NCBI GenBank assembly: GCA_013696365.1
Contig: JACCYS010000217.1
Span: 1-22,202 of the forward strand
Direction of reading: 5' to 3'
Length of the DNA stretch: 22,202 bases
Source: Nocardioidaceae bacterium
GTDB lineage: Bacteria; Actinomycetota; Actinomycetes; Propionibacteriales; Nocardioidaceae
The notes below the pieces were generated by a model. It searched no databases. It saw only the letters and a list, made by a program, of their open reading frames with translations, and was not told the DNA's origin. This document shows, one piece after another, positions 14,001 through 21,245 of the stretch. The translations under genes were made by a program, and so were the position numbers. Numbering within the stretch: position 1 is the stretch's first letter; each line of letters opens with the position of its first letter.

Positions 14001-14962
14001 CCGCGCCTCGTGTGCAGCTCGCGACGCTGCCGACCCCGCTGGTGCGCGCCGAGCGTCTGGAGAGCGCCCTCGATGCAGGACCGCTGTTCGTCAAGCGCGA
14101 CGACCTCACCGGGTTCGGCGTGGCCGGCAACAAGGCCCGCGCACTGGAGTTCCTGATCGGAGCGGCGCTCGCCGAGGAGGCCGACGTCTTCGTCACGGCC
14201 GGCAGCCCCTCCTCGAACTTCTGCGCGGCCACTGCGCTGGCGGCCACCGTCGTCGGCATGGACTGCGACCTACTGTTCCCCGGCGCCCCGCCGCCGACCA
14301 CGTCGGTCAACGTCGAGCTGGCGCGGGCTGCCGGCGCCCGCCTGCTGTTCGAGGCCACCGCGACGCGCGACGACCTCAACCGGGCCGTCGTCGCGCACGC
14401 AGACAGCCTGCGGTCACAGGGCAGGCGGCCCTACGCCGTTCCACGGGGTGGCGCCGTGCCGGTCGGCGCGCTCGGCTACGCCGAGGCAGCACGCGAGCTG
14501 GCGGAGCAGTGCGATGGCGCCGGGTTCCGGGTCGAGACGGTGGTGGTGGCGACCGGCTCCGGCGGCACCCAGGCCGGACTGGTCGCCGGGCAGGTGGGGT
14601 TCGGCCTGCCCGGACGGGTGACCGGCGCGTCGGTCAGCCGACCGATCCACGGCATGGCGGAGCACGTCCTCGGGACGGCACGCGCCTGCGCGGCCACCGC
14701 TGGGCTCGCCCAGGCCGCAGCCGCCGACGTCGATCTCCGGGACGCTCGCGGCGGGGGCTTCGGTGTCGTCTCGGCCGAGGATGCGGCCAGTGCACGCCTG
14801 GCCTTGGAACGTGAGGGGTTGTTGCTCGATGACTACTACGGGGCGAAGTCGATGACCGTCTTCCGGGCCCTGCTGGCCGCTGGTGCGCCGACACCGGCGG
14901 TGTTCTGGCACACCGGCGGTGTGGCCGCAGCGCTCACGTCGCTGACGCGAGGCGCGGCATGA
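13997..14962 (+). CDS. PLP-dependent enzyme of the D-cysteine desulfhydrase/ACC deaminase family (XcbE1-like)
   Basis: 321 residues. The GTG at 13997 overlaps the preceding stop (GTGA) and has GGAG eight bases upstream; an in-frame GTG at 13991 is less well spaced. Fold-type II PLP enzyme: substrate region PLVRAERLE, FVKRDDLTGFGVAGNKARALEFL with the Schiff-base lysine K46, AGSPSSNFCAATA (68-80) where family members usually have SNH, and the phosphate-binding TGSGGTQAG. Related enzymes include D-cysteine desulfhydrase, ACC deaminase and cysteate sulfo-lyase. With ComA and two aspartase/fumarase members it completes the family set of the Xanthobacter XcbB1-E1 pathway, so a sulfonated amino acid or sulfoacrylate-derived substrate is the best guess; cysteine desulfuration as sulfur donor is an alternative. 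Confidence 0.85.
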   Translation: MTAPRVQLATLPTPLVRAERLESALDAGPLFVKRDDLTGFGVAGNKARALEFLIGAALAEEADVFVTAGSPSSNFCAATALAATVVGMDCDLLFPGAPPPTTSVNVELARAAGARLLFEATATRDDLNRAVVAHADSLRSQGRRPYAVPRGGAVPVGALGYAEAARELAEQCDGAGFRVETVVVATGSGGTQAGLVAGQVGFGLPGRVTGASVSRPIHGMAEHVLGTARACAATAGLAQAAAADVDLRDARGGGFGVVSAEDAASARLALEREGLLLDDYYGAKSMTVFRALLAAGAPTPAVFWHTGGVAAALTSLTRGAA

Positions 14963-16467
14963 CGGCGCCGACCCGGCGCAGCGGTCCGCCACAGGGCTCG
15001 GCAGCGCGCGAGCTGATCGACAGCGGCTTCACGCTCGAGAACGCCGACGCCCCGTTCCTCCATGCGGGCCTGAACCTCGCTGACATCGCACACGTGCTGG
15101 ACCTGCTGCGCCGTGACATCGTTCCCGCGCCGGTTGCGCGTGACCTGCTGCGGTTGCTGCTCGAGGTCGAGCAGATATCCGTCGAGGACTTCCCGTACGA
15201 CCCCGAGTTCGGTGAGCCGTACAACTCCCGGGAGCGCTTCTTCGTCACACGCCTGGGCAAGGACGCCGGGTGGCTGCACGCCGGCCGGCCCCGACGCGAG
15301 GCGGCACGGATCGCGCTACGCATCCATGTCCGCGACCAGCTGCTCGAGCTCGTCGCCGAAGTGGCGAACTTCGCCCGCGGGGCCACCGCGCTGTCCAGCC
15401 GGCACGTCGACACGCTGATGCCGGACCAGACGTACCTGCAGCAGGCGCAGCCGTCCACGTTCGGCCACTACATACTGTCGTTCGTCTACCCCGCGATGCG
15501 CGACGCCCACCGCCTGCTGGAGGAGTTCGACGACGTCAACCGCAGCCCCGCCGGTGCCGGCTGCGTCAACGGAACCCGGTTGCTGGACGACCGCACGTTC
15601 GTGGCGGCGGCACTGGGGTTCGACGAGGTCATCGAGCACACCCGCGATGCGATGTGGCAGATCGACGGGCTCATCCACGTGCTGGCCAGCGCTGCGAGCC
15701 TGCTGTCCACCCAGAGCAAGCTCGCCGAGGATCTCGAGATCTGGTCGAGCAGCGAGTTCGACTTCGTCGACCTCGCGGACGCCTACACCCGGTCGAGCGT
15801 CCTGATGCCGCAAAAACGCAACCCGTACTCGCTGGCCATCGTGCGCGGGGCCTCGGGCGTACTGATCGGGCGGCTGACCGGGTTCCTCGCGGTGGCCAAG
15901 AGCCCGTCCGCGCGCAGCGACAACCTGATCTTCGCCTACGGCGAGGTGCCGCGGGCGCTGGACCTCTCGATCCGGGTCACCCGGCTGATGACCGGCGTCG
16001 TGCGCACGCTGGAGGTCAACGTGGAATCGATGGCCCACGGTCTCGATGCCGGCTACACCCAGGCCACCGACCTCAGCGAGTTCCTCGTGCAGGAGTGCCG
16101 GGTCGACTACCGCAGCGCCTACGACGTCGTCGGCAGGACGGTCCGCGAGGCGAGCAGGAACGGGATCGCCGGTGGCAGCATCACGGGGGCGATGCTGGAC
16201 GAGGCCGCGATCGCCGAGACCGGGCAGTCATGGGGTCTGGCCGGGAAGGACCTGAGCGCCGCGCTCGACCCGCAGCTGATCATCGAGACGCGGGTCGGCA
16301 CCGGCGGTGCGGCCCCGACGTCCGTCGAGCCCATGATCACTCGGTGCGCCCGGGAGGCCGACGAGCTCCAGGCCGCGGTCGAGCGGCGACGCCAGAGCCT
16401 CGACCGTGCCGAACGACAGCTCCTCGAGCAGGCCAGGCGCACCGCCGAGGGCGTGGAGGAAGCATGA
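14959..16467 (+). CDS. Argininosuccinate lyase-like protein of the aspartase/fumarase superfamily
   Basis: 502 residues, longer than ArgH (about 460), with ATGA overlap to the preceding gene. ASL-like blocks: WLHAGRPRREA (105-115, normally LHTGRSRND), MPDQTYLQQAQPSTFGHYIL (154-173), and SSVLMPQKRNP (279-289, K286). The argininosuccinate-binding RSRND motif is altered and the usual THLQ histidine is a tyrosine (Y159), so normal arginine biosynthesis is unlikely. The C-terminal 40 residues are a charged helix (ADELQAAVERRRQSLDRAER), possibly coiled-coil. Together with the lyase at 12639 it corresponds to the two superfamily members (XcbC1/XcbD1) of bacterial coenzyme M synthesis. It is followed by ATGA coupling into the DUF1116 gene. 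Confidence 0.85.
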   Translation: MTAPTRRSGPPQGSAARELIDSGFTLENADAPFLHAGLNLADIAHVLDLLRRDIVPAPVARDLLRLLLEVEQISVEDFPYDPEFGEPYNSRERFFVTRLGKDAGWLHAGRPRREAARIALRIHVRDQLLELVAEVANFARGATALSSRHVDTLMPDQTYLQQAQPSTFGHYILSFVYPAMRDAHRLLEEFDDVNRSPAGAGCVNGTRLLDDRTFVAAALGFDEVIEHTRDAMWQIDGLIHVLASAASLLSTQSKLAEDLEIWSSSEFDFVDLADAYTRSSVLMPQKRNPYSLAIVRGASGVLIGRLTGFLAVAKSPSARSDNLIFAYGEVPRALDLSIRVTRLMTGVVRTLEVNVESMAHGLDAGYTQATDLSEFLVQECRVDYRSAYDVVGRTVREASRNGIAGGSITGAMLDEAAIAETGQSWGLAGKDLSAALDPQLIIETRVGTGGAAPTSVEPMITRCAREADELQAAVERRRQSLDRAERQLLEQARRTAEGVEEA

Positions 16468-17879
16468 ACACCTATGCTCGGCCGACGGTATCGCTGCCCG
16501 ACGAGGTGTCGGTCGTCAACATCGGCCTCTCGCTGTTCGCCGACGCCGTTCGGGCGCAGGCGACCGCGGTCGAGCAGGTGGACTGGCAGATACCTGCAGA
16601 CGGTGACCTGGACCTGGTTGCCGACCTGGAACGGCTCTACGGGCCGCGGGCAGCAGACATCGAGGCGGCCAACTCAGAGGCGGTCCGGCGCCTGGACCAG
16701 AGCGTTCCGCTGCTGGTCGACGTCGCCGCGGCCGAGACGATCGTGCCGGGCGTGTCCGGCCGGATGCTGTTGCACTGCGGTCCTGCCATCGAGTGGGCGG
16801 AGGTCTGCGATCCGCTGCGGCGCTCCATGCGCGCCGCCGTCGTCGCCGAGGGGTGGGCCGGGACGGTCGAGCAGGCGGACCAGCTCCTCACCGACGGAAC
16901 GGTCCGGCTCGAGCCTGCCTACCGGCACGACACCGTGCTGCCGATGGCGAGCGCGATCGGCCCCTCGTCGCCCGTGTTCGTCGTCGACAACCGCGACGGG
17001 GGGACCCGCGCGTTCGCGCCGATAAACCAGGGTCCCGGCGAGACGGCGTGGTTCGGGCGCGATACGCCGGCGGCCGTCGCCAGACTTGAGATGCTGCGCG
17101 ATGTGATCGGACCGATGCTGCGCAGCATCGTCGGGGCCACCGGCCCGATCGACGTCTTCGCCCTCGCCGCCCAAGGGGTGCAGATCGGCGACGACGTCCA
17201 CATGCGCACCCAGGGCACCACGAGCCTGATGGTCCGCCAGCTTCTCCCGCAGATCGCGACGCTGCCCGACGACGGCCGGGGTGCGCTGGCGCAGTTCCTG
17301 TCGGCCAACCACCTGTTCTTCTTGAACCTGGCGATGGCTGCGGCGAAGGCGGCGACGCTGTGGGCCGGGCAGGTCGAGGGATCGAGCATCGTCACGCTGA
17401 TGTGCCGCAACGGGACGTCGTACGGCATCGGGCTGGCCGGGTCCGACCAGCTGTTCCTCAGCGAGGCGCCGCCGGTGGCGGACGCGATGTACTACCCCGA
17501 CTACGGTCCCGAGACCAGCGCCCGGGACATCGGGGACAGCGCCGTGCTCGAGCTCGTCGGTCTGGGCGGTGCAGCCGCGGCCGGTTCGCCCGCCGTCGCC
17601 GGGTTCTTGCCGGGCGGCATGTCCGACGCGGCGGCCATGACCGAGCAGATGACGTCGATCTGCGCCAGCCAGAGCACCCGGTTCAAGCTGCCGACGCGGA
17701 ACTACCGGGGGACTCCCGTCGGGCTCGACGTGCGCCGAGCGGTCGAGCTGAACGCGACCCCGCGGGTCACGACCGGGATCCTGCACGCCAGCTCCGGCGC
17801 CGGCCAGATCGGCGCCGGGGTCGCTGCCGCGCCCATCGAGTGTTTTCGCGCCGCGCTGAGAGCGCTGGCCGCGGGCTGA
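16464..17879 (+). CDS. DUF1116 family protein (YlbE/AllG-like carbamoyltransferase subunit)
   Basis: 471 residues, normal for DUF1116. The ATG overlaps the preceding stop and has GGAGGA upstream. Recognisable blocks: VVNIGLSLFADAVRAQ, LLHCGPAIEWAEVCDPLRRS, PMASAIGPSSPVFVVDN, AFAPINQGPGETAWFG, GVQIGDDVHMRTQGTTSLMV, FFLNLAMAAAKAATLWA, MCRNGTSYGIGLAG and the late ATPRVTTGILHASSGAGQIGAG. In E. coli the AllG (YlbE) subunit acts with FdrA/AllF and YlbF/AllH in phosphorolysis of oxalurate. The matching FdrA is 10 kb upstream on the other strand, and the AllH-like gene is two genes downstream. Co-transcription with ComA-type genes is unusual for this family and suggests a different ureido or carbamoyl substrate. 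Confidence 0.9.
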   Translation: MNTYARPTVSLPDEVSVVNIGLSLFADAVRAQATAVEQVDWQIPADGDLDLVADLERLYGPRAADIEAANSEAVRRLDQSVPLLVDVAAAETIVPGVSGRMLLHCGPAIEWAEVCDPLRRSMRAAVVAEGWAGTVEQADQLLTDGTVRLEPAYRHDTVLPMASAIGPSSPVFVVDNRDGGTRAFAPINQGPGETAWFGRDTPAAVARLEMLRDVIGPMLRSIVGATGPIDVFALAAQGVQIGDDVHMRTQGTTSLMVRQLLPQIATLPDDGRGALAQFLSANHLFFLNLAMAAAKAATLWAGQVEGSSIVTLMCRNGTSYGIGLAGSDQLFLSEAPPVADAMYYPDYGPETSARDIGDSAVLELVGLGGAAAAGSPAVAGFLPGGMSDAAAMTEQMTSICASQSTRFKLPTRNYRGTPVGLDVRRAVELNATPRVTTGILHASSGAGQIGAGVAAAPIECFRAALRALAAG

Positions 17880-17902
17880 GGGGGCACCTGTGCGAGCAGA
17901 CG

Positions 17903-18292
17903 ATGGCTGATCGGACCGTGCAAACCCGCTGGACGGGCGGGATGCGGGCCGTCACCCGAGCTGGTGGCTTCGACATCGCGGTCGACGAGCCGCAGACGGC
18001 CGGCGGGACGGACACCGCACCGCAGCCGACCGACCTGCTGCTGGCGTCGGTTTCCTCCTGCTTCGCGCTCGCGATGGCGCACGTGGCGAAGCGCCGGGGC
18101 ATCGAACTGGTGCGGCTGGAGGTCACCGCAACCGGCACCTACGCGGGGCCGCGGTTCGCGCGCATTGCACTGTCGGTCACTGCCGACAACCCCCGTGCAG
18201 TGCTCCAAGAACTGCTGCCGGAAGCCGAACGGGTGTGCTACGTGTCCAACACGCTGCGCCGTACGCCGGACCTCGTCGTCGAGCTCGGCTGA
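17903..18292 (+). CDS. OsmC family protein
   Basis: 129 residues, short but complete for the OsmC/Ohr fold. QPTDLLLASVSSCFALAMAH carries the first conserved cysteine (C53) and AERVCYVSNTLRRTPDL the second (C112), the redox pair that reduces organic hydroperoxides in family members with a dithiol partner. The ATG at 17903 is 23 bases after the DUF1116 stop, with only a weak ribosome site; no better start exists downstream. It lies between the AllG-like and AllH-like genes, an uncommon position. It may protect thiol intermediates or act on a pathway compound; a stand-alone peroxidase is the conservative reading. Confidence 0.85.
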   Translation: MADRTVQTRWTGGMRAVTRAGGFDIAVDEPQTAGGTDTAPQPTDLLLASVSSCFALAMAHVAKRRGIELVRLEVTATGTYAGPRFARIALSVTADNPRAVLQELLPEAERVCYVSNTLRRTPDLVVELG

Positions 18293-18298
18293 CCACCG

Positions 18299-19126
18299 AT
18301 GTCGGCCACGACCGCAGCGACCCAAGTCCGCGCCGCGGGGTCGCCCGCGGTCAAGCGCCTAATCGGCGGCACGGTCCGCCCCGCCACAGTGCTCGGCGCC
18401 TTCCCCACCGCCTTGTACCTGCGGTTGCCTGGACGCGAGGTGATCGCGCTGCTCGGCCGGGACGCGATCCGGTTGCCGTGCGGACTCGTCCTGCCCACCA
18501 CCAGCACGGAGTTCCCGCTGAGCCGGCTGGTGGGTCAGGCCCTCGTCGGGGCGTCGACGGTCCGGGTCGGCGACTGGAACGTCCGGCTGTCGCATCTGGT
18601 CACACCGTATGCACCCACCGGTCTAAGCCCTGACCACCAGGCGGTCGAGCACGCGTGGCGGAGGCTGCTCACCGTCGAGTGCGCCGACCTGGGGCCGGAG
18701 CTGGTGGGCGCGCTGCTGCGTGACTACCAGCGTCCCCGCGTGGCCGCCAGCCTCGTCGATCGCCTGCTCGGGGTCGGACCGGGGCTCACCCCAGCCGGCG
18801 ACGATGTGCTCGCTGGCTTGCTCGTGGGCGCGCGGTCGTTCGGGCTCGACGCCGACCCGCTCGCCGGCCAGGTGCTCGGCGCGGCTCCGCACCGCACCAC
18901 GGACCTGTCGGCCGCCCTGCTGCGGTGTGCCTGCCGAGGTGAGGCGACGTCAGAGTTGCGTGCGCTGGTATCGGCGCTCGCTGGAAGCACTGCGCACCGT
19001 GGTCAGCTGGACGATGCGCTGGCTGCGCTTAGGCGCGTCGGCCATACGTCCGGGGAGGCCATGGCCACCGGAGCCACGGCTGCCGCGGCAGTCGCACTGG
19101 CGCATGCAGGCCGAGGGCCTGCATAA
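18299..19126 (+). CDS. DUF2877 family protein (YlbF/AllH-like carbamoyltransferase subunit)
   Basis: 275 residues, family length. The hallmark GVGPGLTPAGDDVLAGLLVG (158-177) is intact, followed by HRTTDLSAALLRCACRGEA. DUF2877 proteins occur with FdrA and DUF1116 proteins; E. coli AllH is the third component of oxamate carbamoyltransferase. The ATG starts 6 bases after the OsmC stop. This is the last gene of the run that starts at 10982; no strong terminator hairpin follows. With FdrA (5013), the DUF1116 protein (16464) and carbamate kinase (6554) it completes an AllF/G/H/K set. Confidence 0.88.
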   Translation: MSATTAATQVRAAGSPAVKRLIGGTVRPATVLGAFPTALYLRLPGREVIALLGRDAIRLPCGLVLPTTSTEFPLSRLVGQALVGASTVRVGDWNVRLSHLVTPYAPTGLSPDHQAVEHAWRRLLTVECADLGPELVGALLRDYQRPRVAASLVDRLLGVGPGLTPAGDDVLAGLLVGARSFGLDADPLAGQVLGAAPHRTTDLSAALLRCACRGEATSELRALVSALAGSTAHRGQLDDALAALRRVGHTSGEAMATGATAAAAVALAHAGRGPA

Positions 19127-19427
19127 CCGGATCGATCGCTGGCTGAATGTCAACGGACAACGGGACTTCTCTGTGGACGGAACGAGTGACCTCCCCTTCG
19201 GCCCAAGGGGCACCGGTGCAGGCGACGCTGACCAACGACAGTCGCGTCGTGCACGTAGCAGTCCGGATCGCGGCAAGAAATGGTGACGCCGCCCTGGCCA
19301 TCGGGTGTCGAACGCATGACCACAACGCTGACCGCAACGCGCCCCGACTGACCAGCCCCTGCGCGGACGGAACCCGCCGAATCTACGCTCAGCAGCCACG
19401 CCACAGACCGCGCAGAACACCCACGCT

Positions 19428-19474
19428 CGCCTGAAAAGCGGAAGGTCGGCGGTTCGAACCCGCCCCTGCCCACC
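19428..19474 (+). other. 3' fragment of a tRNA-Phe gene, candidate attachment site
   Basis: The stretch contains an anticodon loop CTGAAAA (19431-19437; anticodon GAA) with 3' stem GCGGA, variable loop, a perfect 5-bp T-stem around TTCGAAC (19448-19464), the acceptor 3' strand CCTGCCC (19465-19471) and discriminator A followed by CC. The matching 5' acceptor GGGCAGG and the D-arm are absent upstream, so this is only the 3' half. Integrases commonly duplicate exactly this part of a tRNA gene. Because the fragment is in + orientation, the element would lie to its left and the intact tRNA-Phe gene beyond the left edge of the window. No integrase gene is seen in this window. Confidence 0.68.
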
Positions 19475-19855
19475 GCTTGACCTGCGGCGATGTGCTGCCG
19501 AGGACTATTCGCCGAGGGGTGTGACAGCCACGTGACCGCAACGCGGTCACCAGGCCCTGCTCGACACCAACGACCGGCAGTTTGCTTTGCATTCCCGGCG
19601 CACTGGGCGACGCACTTCACTCGCCGGGGATGTCGGCTCAAATCGTTGAGTGCTCACTTTTCACCGCCGAAACTGTCCAGTTTTCGAGCGCCGCCGACAG
19701 GACCTGGCCCGGCGCTGTCAACGACGTGACGGGCGGCGCATCGAGACTTCGCGCGCTGCGACTCCCGGCCGAGCTGACCGGTGCGACCCTGGGCAGTCGG
19801 CACCGGACCCGACAGCCGTCTAGTTCGTCGAAGCTCTGTCGCGAATCGTGACGCA

Positions 19856-19923
19856 TGATGCCCTGCTGACCAGAGATAATGGGGCTTGTCGACAAGTTCC
19901 AGCGCACCAGCAGGAGGGCATCA
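19856..19923. repeat. Imperfect inverted repeat bounding a 68-base segment
   Basis: TGATGCCCTGCTG at the left end pairs with CAGCAGGAGGGCATCA at the right end apart from a 3-base bulge. Inside is the perfect palindrome CTTGTCGACAAG (19885-19896). It could be the fused ends of a deleted insertion sequence or a small non-autonomous element; no coding capacity. Confidence 0.4.
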
Positions 19924-20031
19924 GCTAGATGCGATGTCAACGGCGGTCGAGCAGACCGGGAGCACTCGCCCGGTACACGTCACCCGGTGGAGTGGTGACC
20001 CAGCGGCAATGGAGTCCGGTCCATTCGGCCG

Positions 20032-20166
20032 CTGAACCGCGCCGCGTTGATCTTGCCGATCCGTCCCGGGCTGCCGGAGCGGGCCACGTCCGACTACGTC
20101 CGGACCGGGACCATGACCTTCTTGGTGGCGCTGGAGGGCGCGACCGGCACGGTCACCGACGCAGCC
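20032..20166 (+). pseudogene. IS630-family transposase fragment
   Basis: One frame reads LNRAALILPIRPGLPERATS, then DYVRTGTMTFLVALEGATGTVTDA, which matches the conserved middle of IS630-type DDE transposases (ALDR-AP-LP-RPG-PER-THDY-RHGT--LFAAL--ATG). Neither the N-terminal helix-turn-helix region nor the C-terminal DDE residues are present, so it is a dead remnant of about 45 codons running into the ribosome-binding region of the next gene. Confidence 0.62.
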
Positions 20167-20200
20167 TTGAGCGTGGGGCTGGAACGAGGGAGATTGCGCT

Positions 20201-21244
20201 GTGACCTCCGTCTTCATCTTCATCTCCGGTGCGATGCTCCTGATATACAGCGCTGAGAAGTTGATCGGCTACCTCGTCGGGGCCGCGAGCGGCCTCAAAC
20301 TTTCCCTCTTCCTGCTCGCCATCATCTTCACGGGCATCGAGTTCGACGACATCTTCCTCGGAGTCACGTTGAACCTCGAGGACCTCAGCGGCGTCGCGCT
20401 GGGCACCGTCTTCGGCACCGCGATCTCGTTGACCGGGGTCGTACTCGCGGTCGCCGCGATCCTCACGCCGGCGAGGGTGCACATCCCCCGCGACTACATC
20501 GCCCTCCTGGCCGCCGCACCGCTGGTGATGATCGTGTTCACACTGACGGCCCCGCTCACCATCGTCGACGGCGTCGTGCTCCTCGCCCTGTTCGTGCTGT
20601 TCATTGCCTACATCGCCGTCCGGGAGTCCCAGCGGGAGGTACCGGTCTTCCGCAACGCCGAGGTCTACGCGGGGATGGTCGAGTCGGACCGCGGACGAGA
20701 GGAACTCGCGGAGGAGGCGCCGGAGCAGTCCTTCGCCGACGACATGCCGTTCGCCGAGGCGCGCGGGCTTCCCGGCTGGGCCGGTCTGGCGTTGGCGCTG
20801 CTCGCACTCGCCGGCCTCATCATCGGTTCCACGACGACGGCCATCGGAGTCGAGGGGATCCTGGATGCCTACGGGATCGAGGGCACACTGTTCGGCGCCA
20901 CGATCGTCACCGCCGTCTTGACCATCGAGGACATCTTCCTGACCGTAGAACCCATCCGGAAGGGTGTGCCAGAGCTCGGCATCGGGAACGTTATCGGGAG
21001 CGTCGTCTTCTCCGTCACGGGGAAGCTCGGCGTCATCATTCTCGCCGGCGGCGCGATCACGGTCGGCCCGGATGTGCTCACGTGGCATCTGTTCGCGCTC
21101 ATCGTGGTGACCGGCGTCGCGGTGTATTTCCTCTACACCGGCCGATTGCAGCGGTGGCACGGCTTTGTGTTGCTGGCGCTGTACGTCACCTACTGGGTCC
21201 TGAGCTTCGTCGCGTTCGGGGGAGCCCCGATCGAGATGGACTGA
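20201..21244 (+). CDS. Sodium/calcium exchanger-like membrane protein (CaCA superfamily)
   Basis: 347 residues from a GTG with AGGGAG nine bases upstream. About ten hydrophobic segments are visible, arranged as two halves around an acidic cytoplasmic-type loop (about residues 144-188). The two inverted alpha repeats are recognisable: GIEFDDIFLGVTLNLEDLSG then VALGTVFGTAISLTG (45-79), and ATIVTAVLTIEDIFLTVEPI then RKGVPELGIGNVIGSVVFS in the second half, each with the acidic residues expected in the ion path. Likely an inner-membrane Na+/Ca2+ or related cation antiporter; ion specificity cannot be read. It lies beyond the tRNA fragment, probably in the resident chromosome, and ends one base from the convergent pqqE. 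Confidence 0.86.
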   Translation: MTSVFIFISGAMLLIYSAEKLIGYLVGAASGLKLSLFLLAIIFTGIEFDDIFLGVTLNLEDLSGVALGTVFGTAISLTGVVLAVAAILTPARVHIPRDYIALLAAAPLVMIVFTLTAPLTIVDGVVLLALFVLFIAYIAVRESQREVPVFRNAEVYAGMVESDRGREELAEEAPEQSFADDMPFAEARGLPGWAGLALALLALAGLIIGSTTTAIGVEGILDAYGIEGTLFGATIVTAVLTIEDIFLTVEPIRKGVPELGIGNVIGSVVFSVTGKLGVIILAGGAITVGPDVLTWHLFALIVVTGVAVYFLYTGRLQRWHGFVLLALYVTYWVLSFVAFGGAPIEMD

Positions 21245-21245
21245 C

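Larger units (their letters stand above)
19127..20200. other. Gene-free junction with att-like and transposon remnants
   Basis: About 1.07 kb without a convincing gene. Open frames here lack ribosome sites and family resemblance, and the minus-strand frame through 19430-19480 is just the translation of tRNA sequence. It contains a tRNA-Phe 3' fragment (19428-19474), a short inverted repeat AAACTGTCCAGTTT (19670-19683) resembling insertion-sequence end repeats, a 68-base segment bounded by imperfect inverted repeats (19856-19923), and a broken IS630-type transposase (about 20032-20166). The 12-mer GACCGCAACGCG occurs twice (near 19329 and 19532). Overall it looks like a scar zone at the edge of an island. 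Confidence 0.6.

Noticed and set aside
14959..16467. argH (arginine biosynthesis)
   Set aside because: Key ASL motifs are altered (TYLQ, HAGRPRRE), and no other arginine genes are adjacent.
19398..19474. Complete tRNA-Phe gene
   Set aside because: The 5' acceptor strand and D-arm are missing upstream of the anticodon arm, so only a 3' fragment is present.
19150..19641. 163-codon minus-strand frame containing GRGGFEPPTFRFSG
   Set aside because: That peptide is a well-known artefact of translating tRNA sequence; it lies exactly on the tRNA-Phe fragment, and the rest shows no family resemblance.
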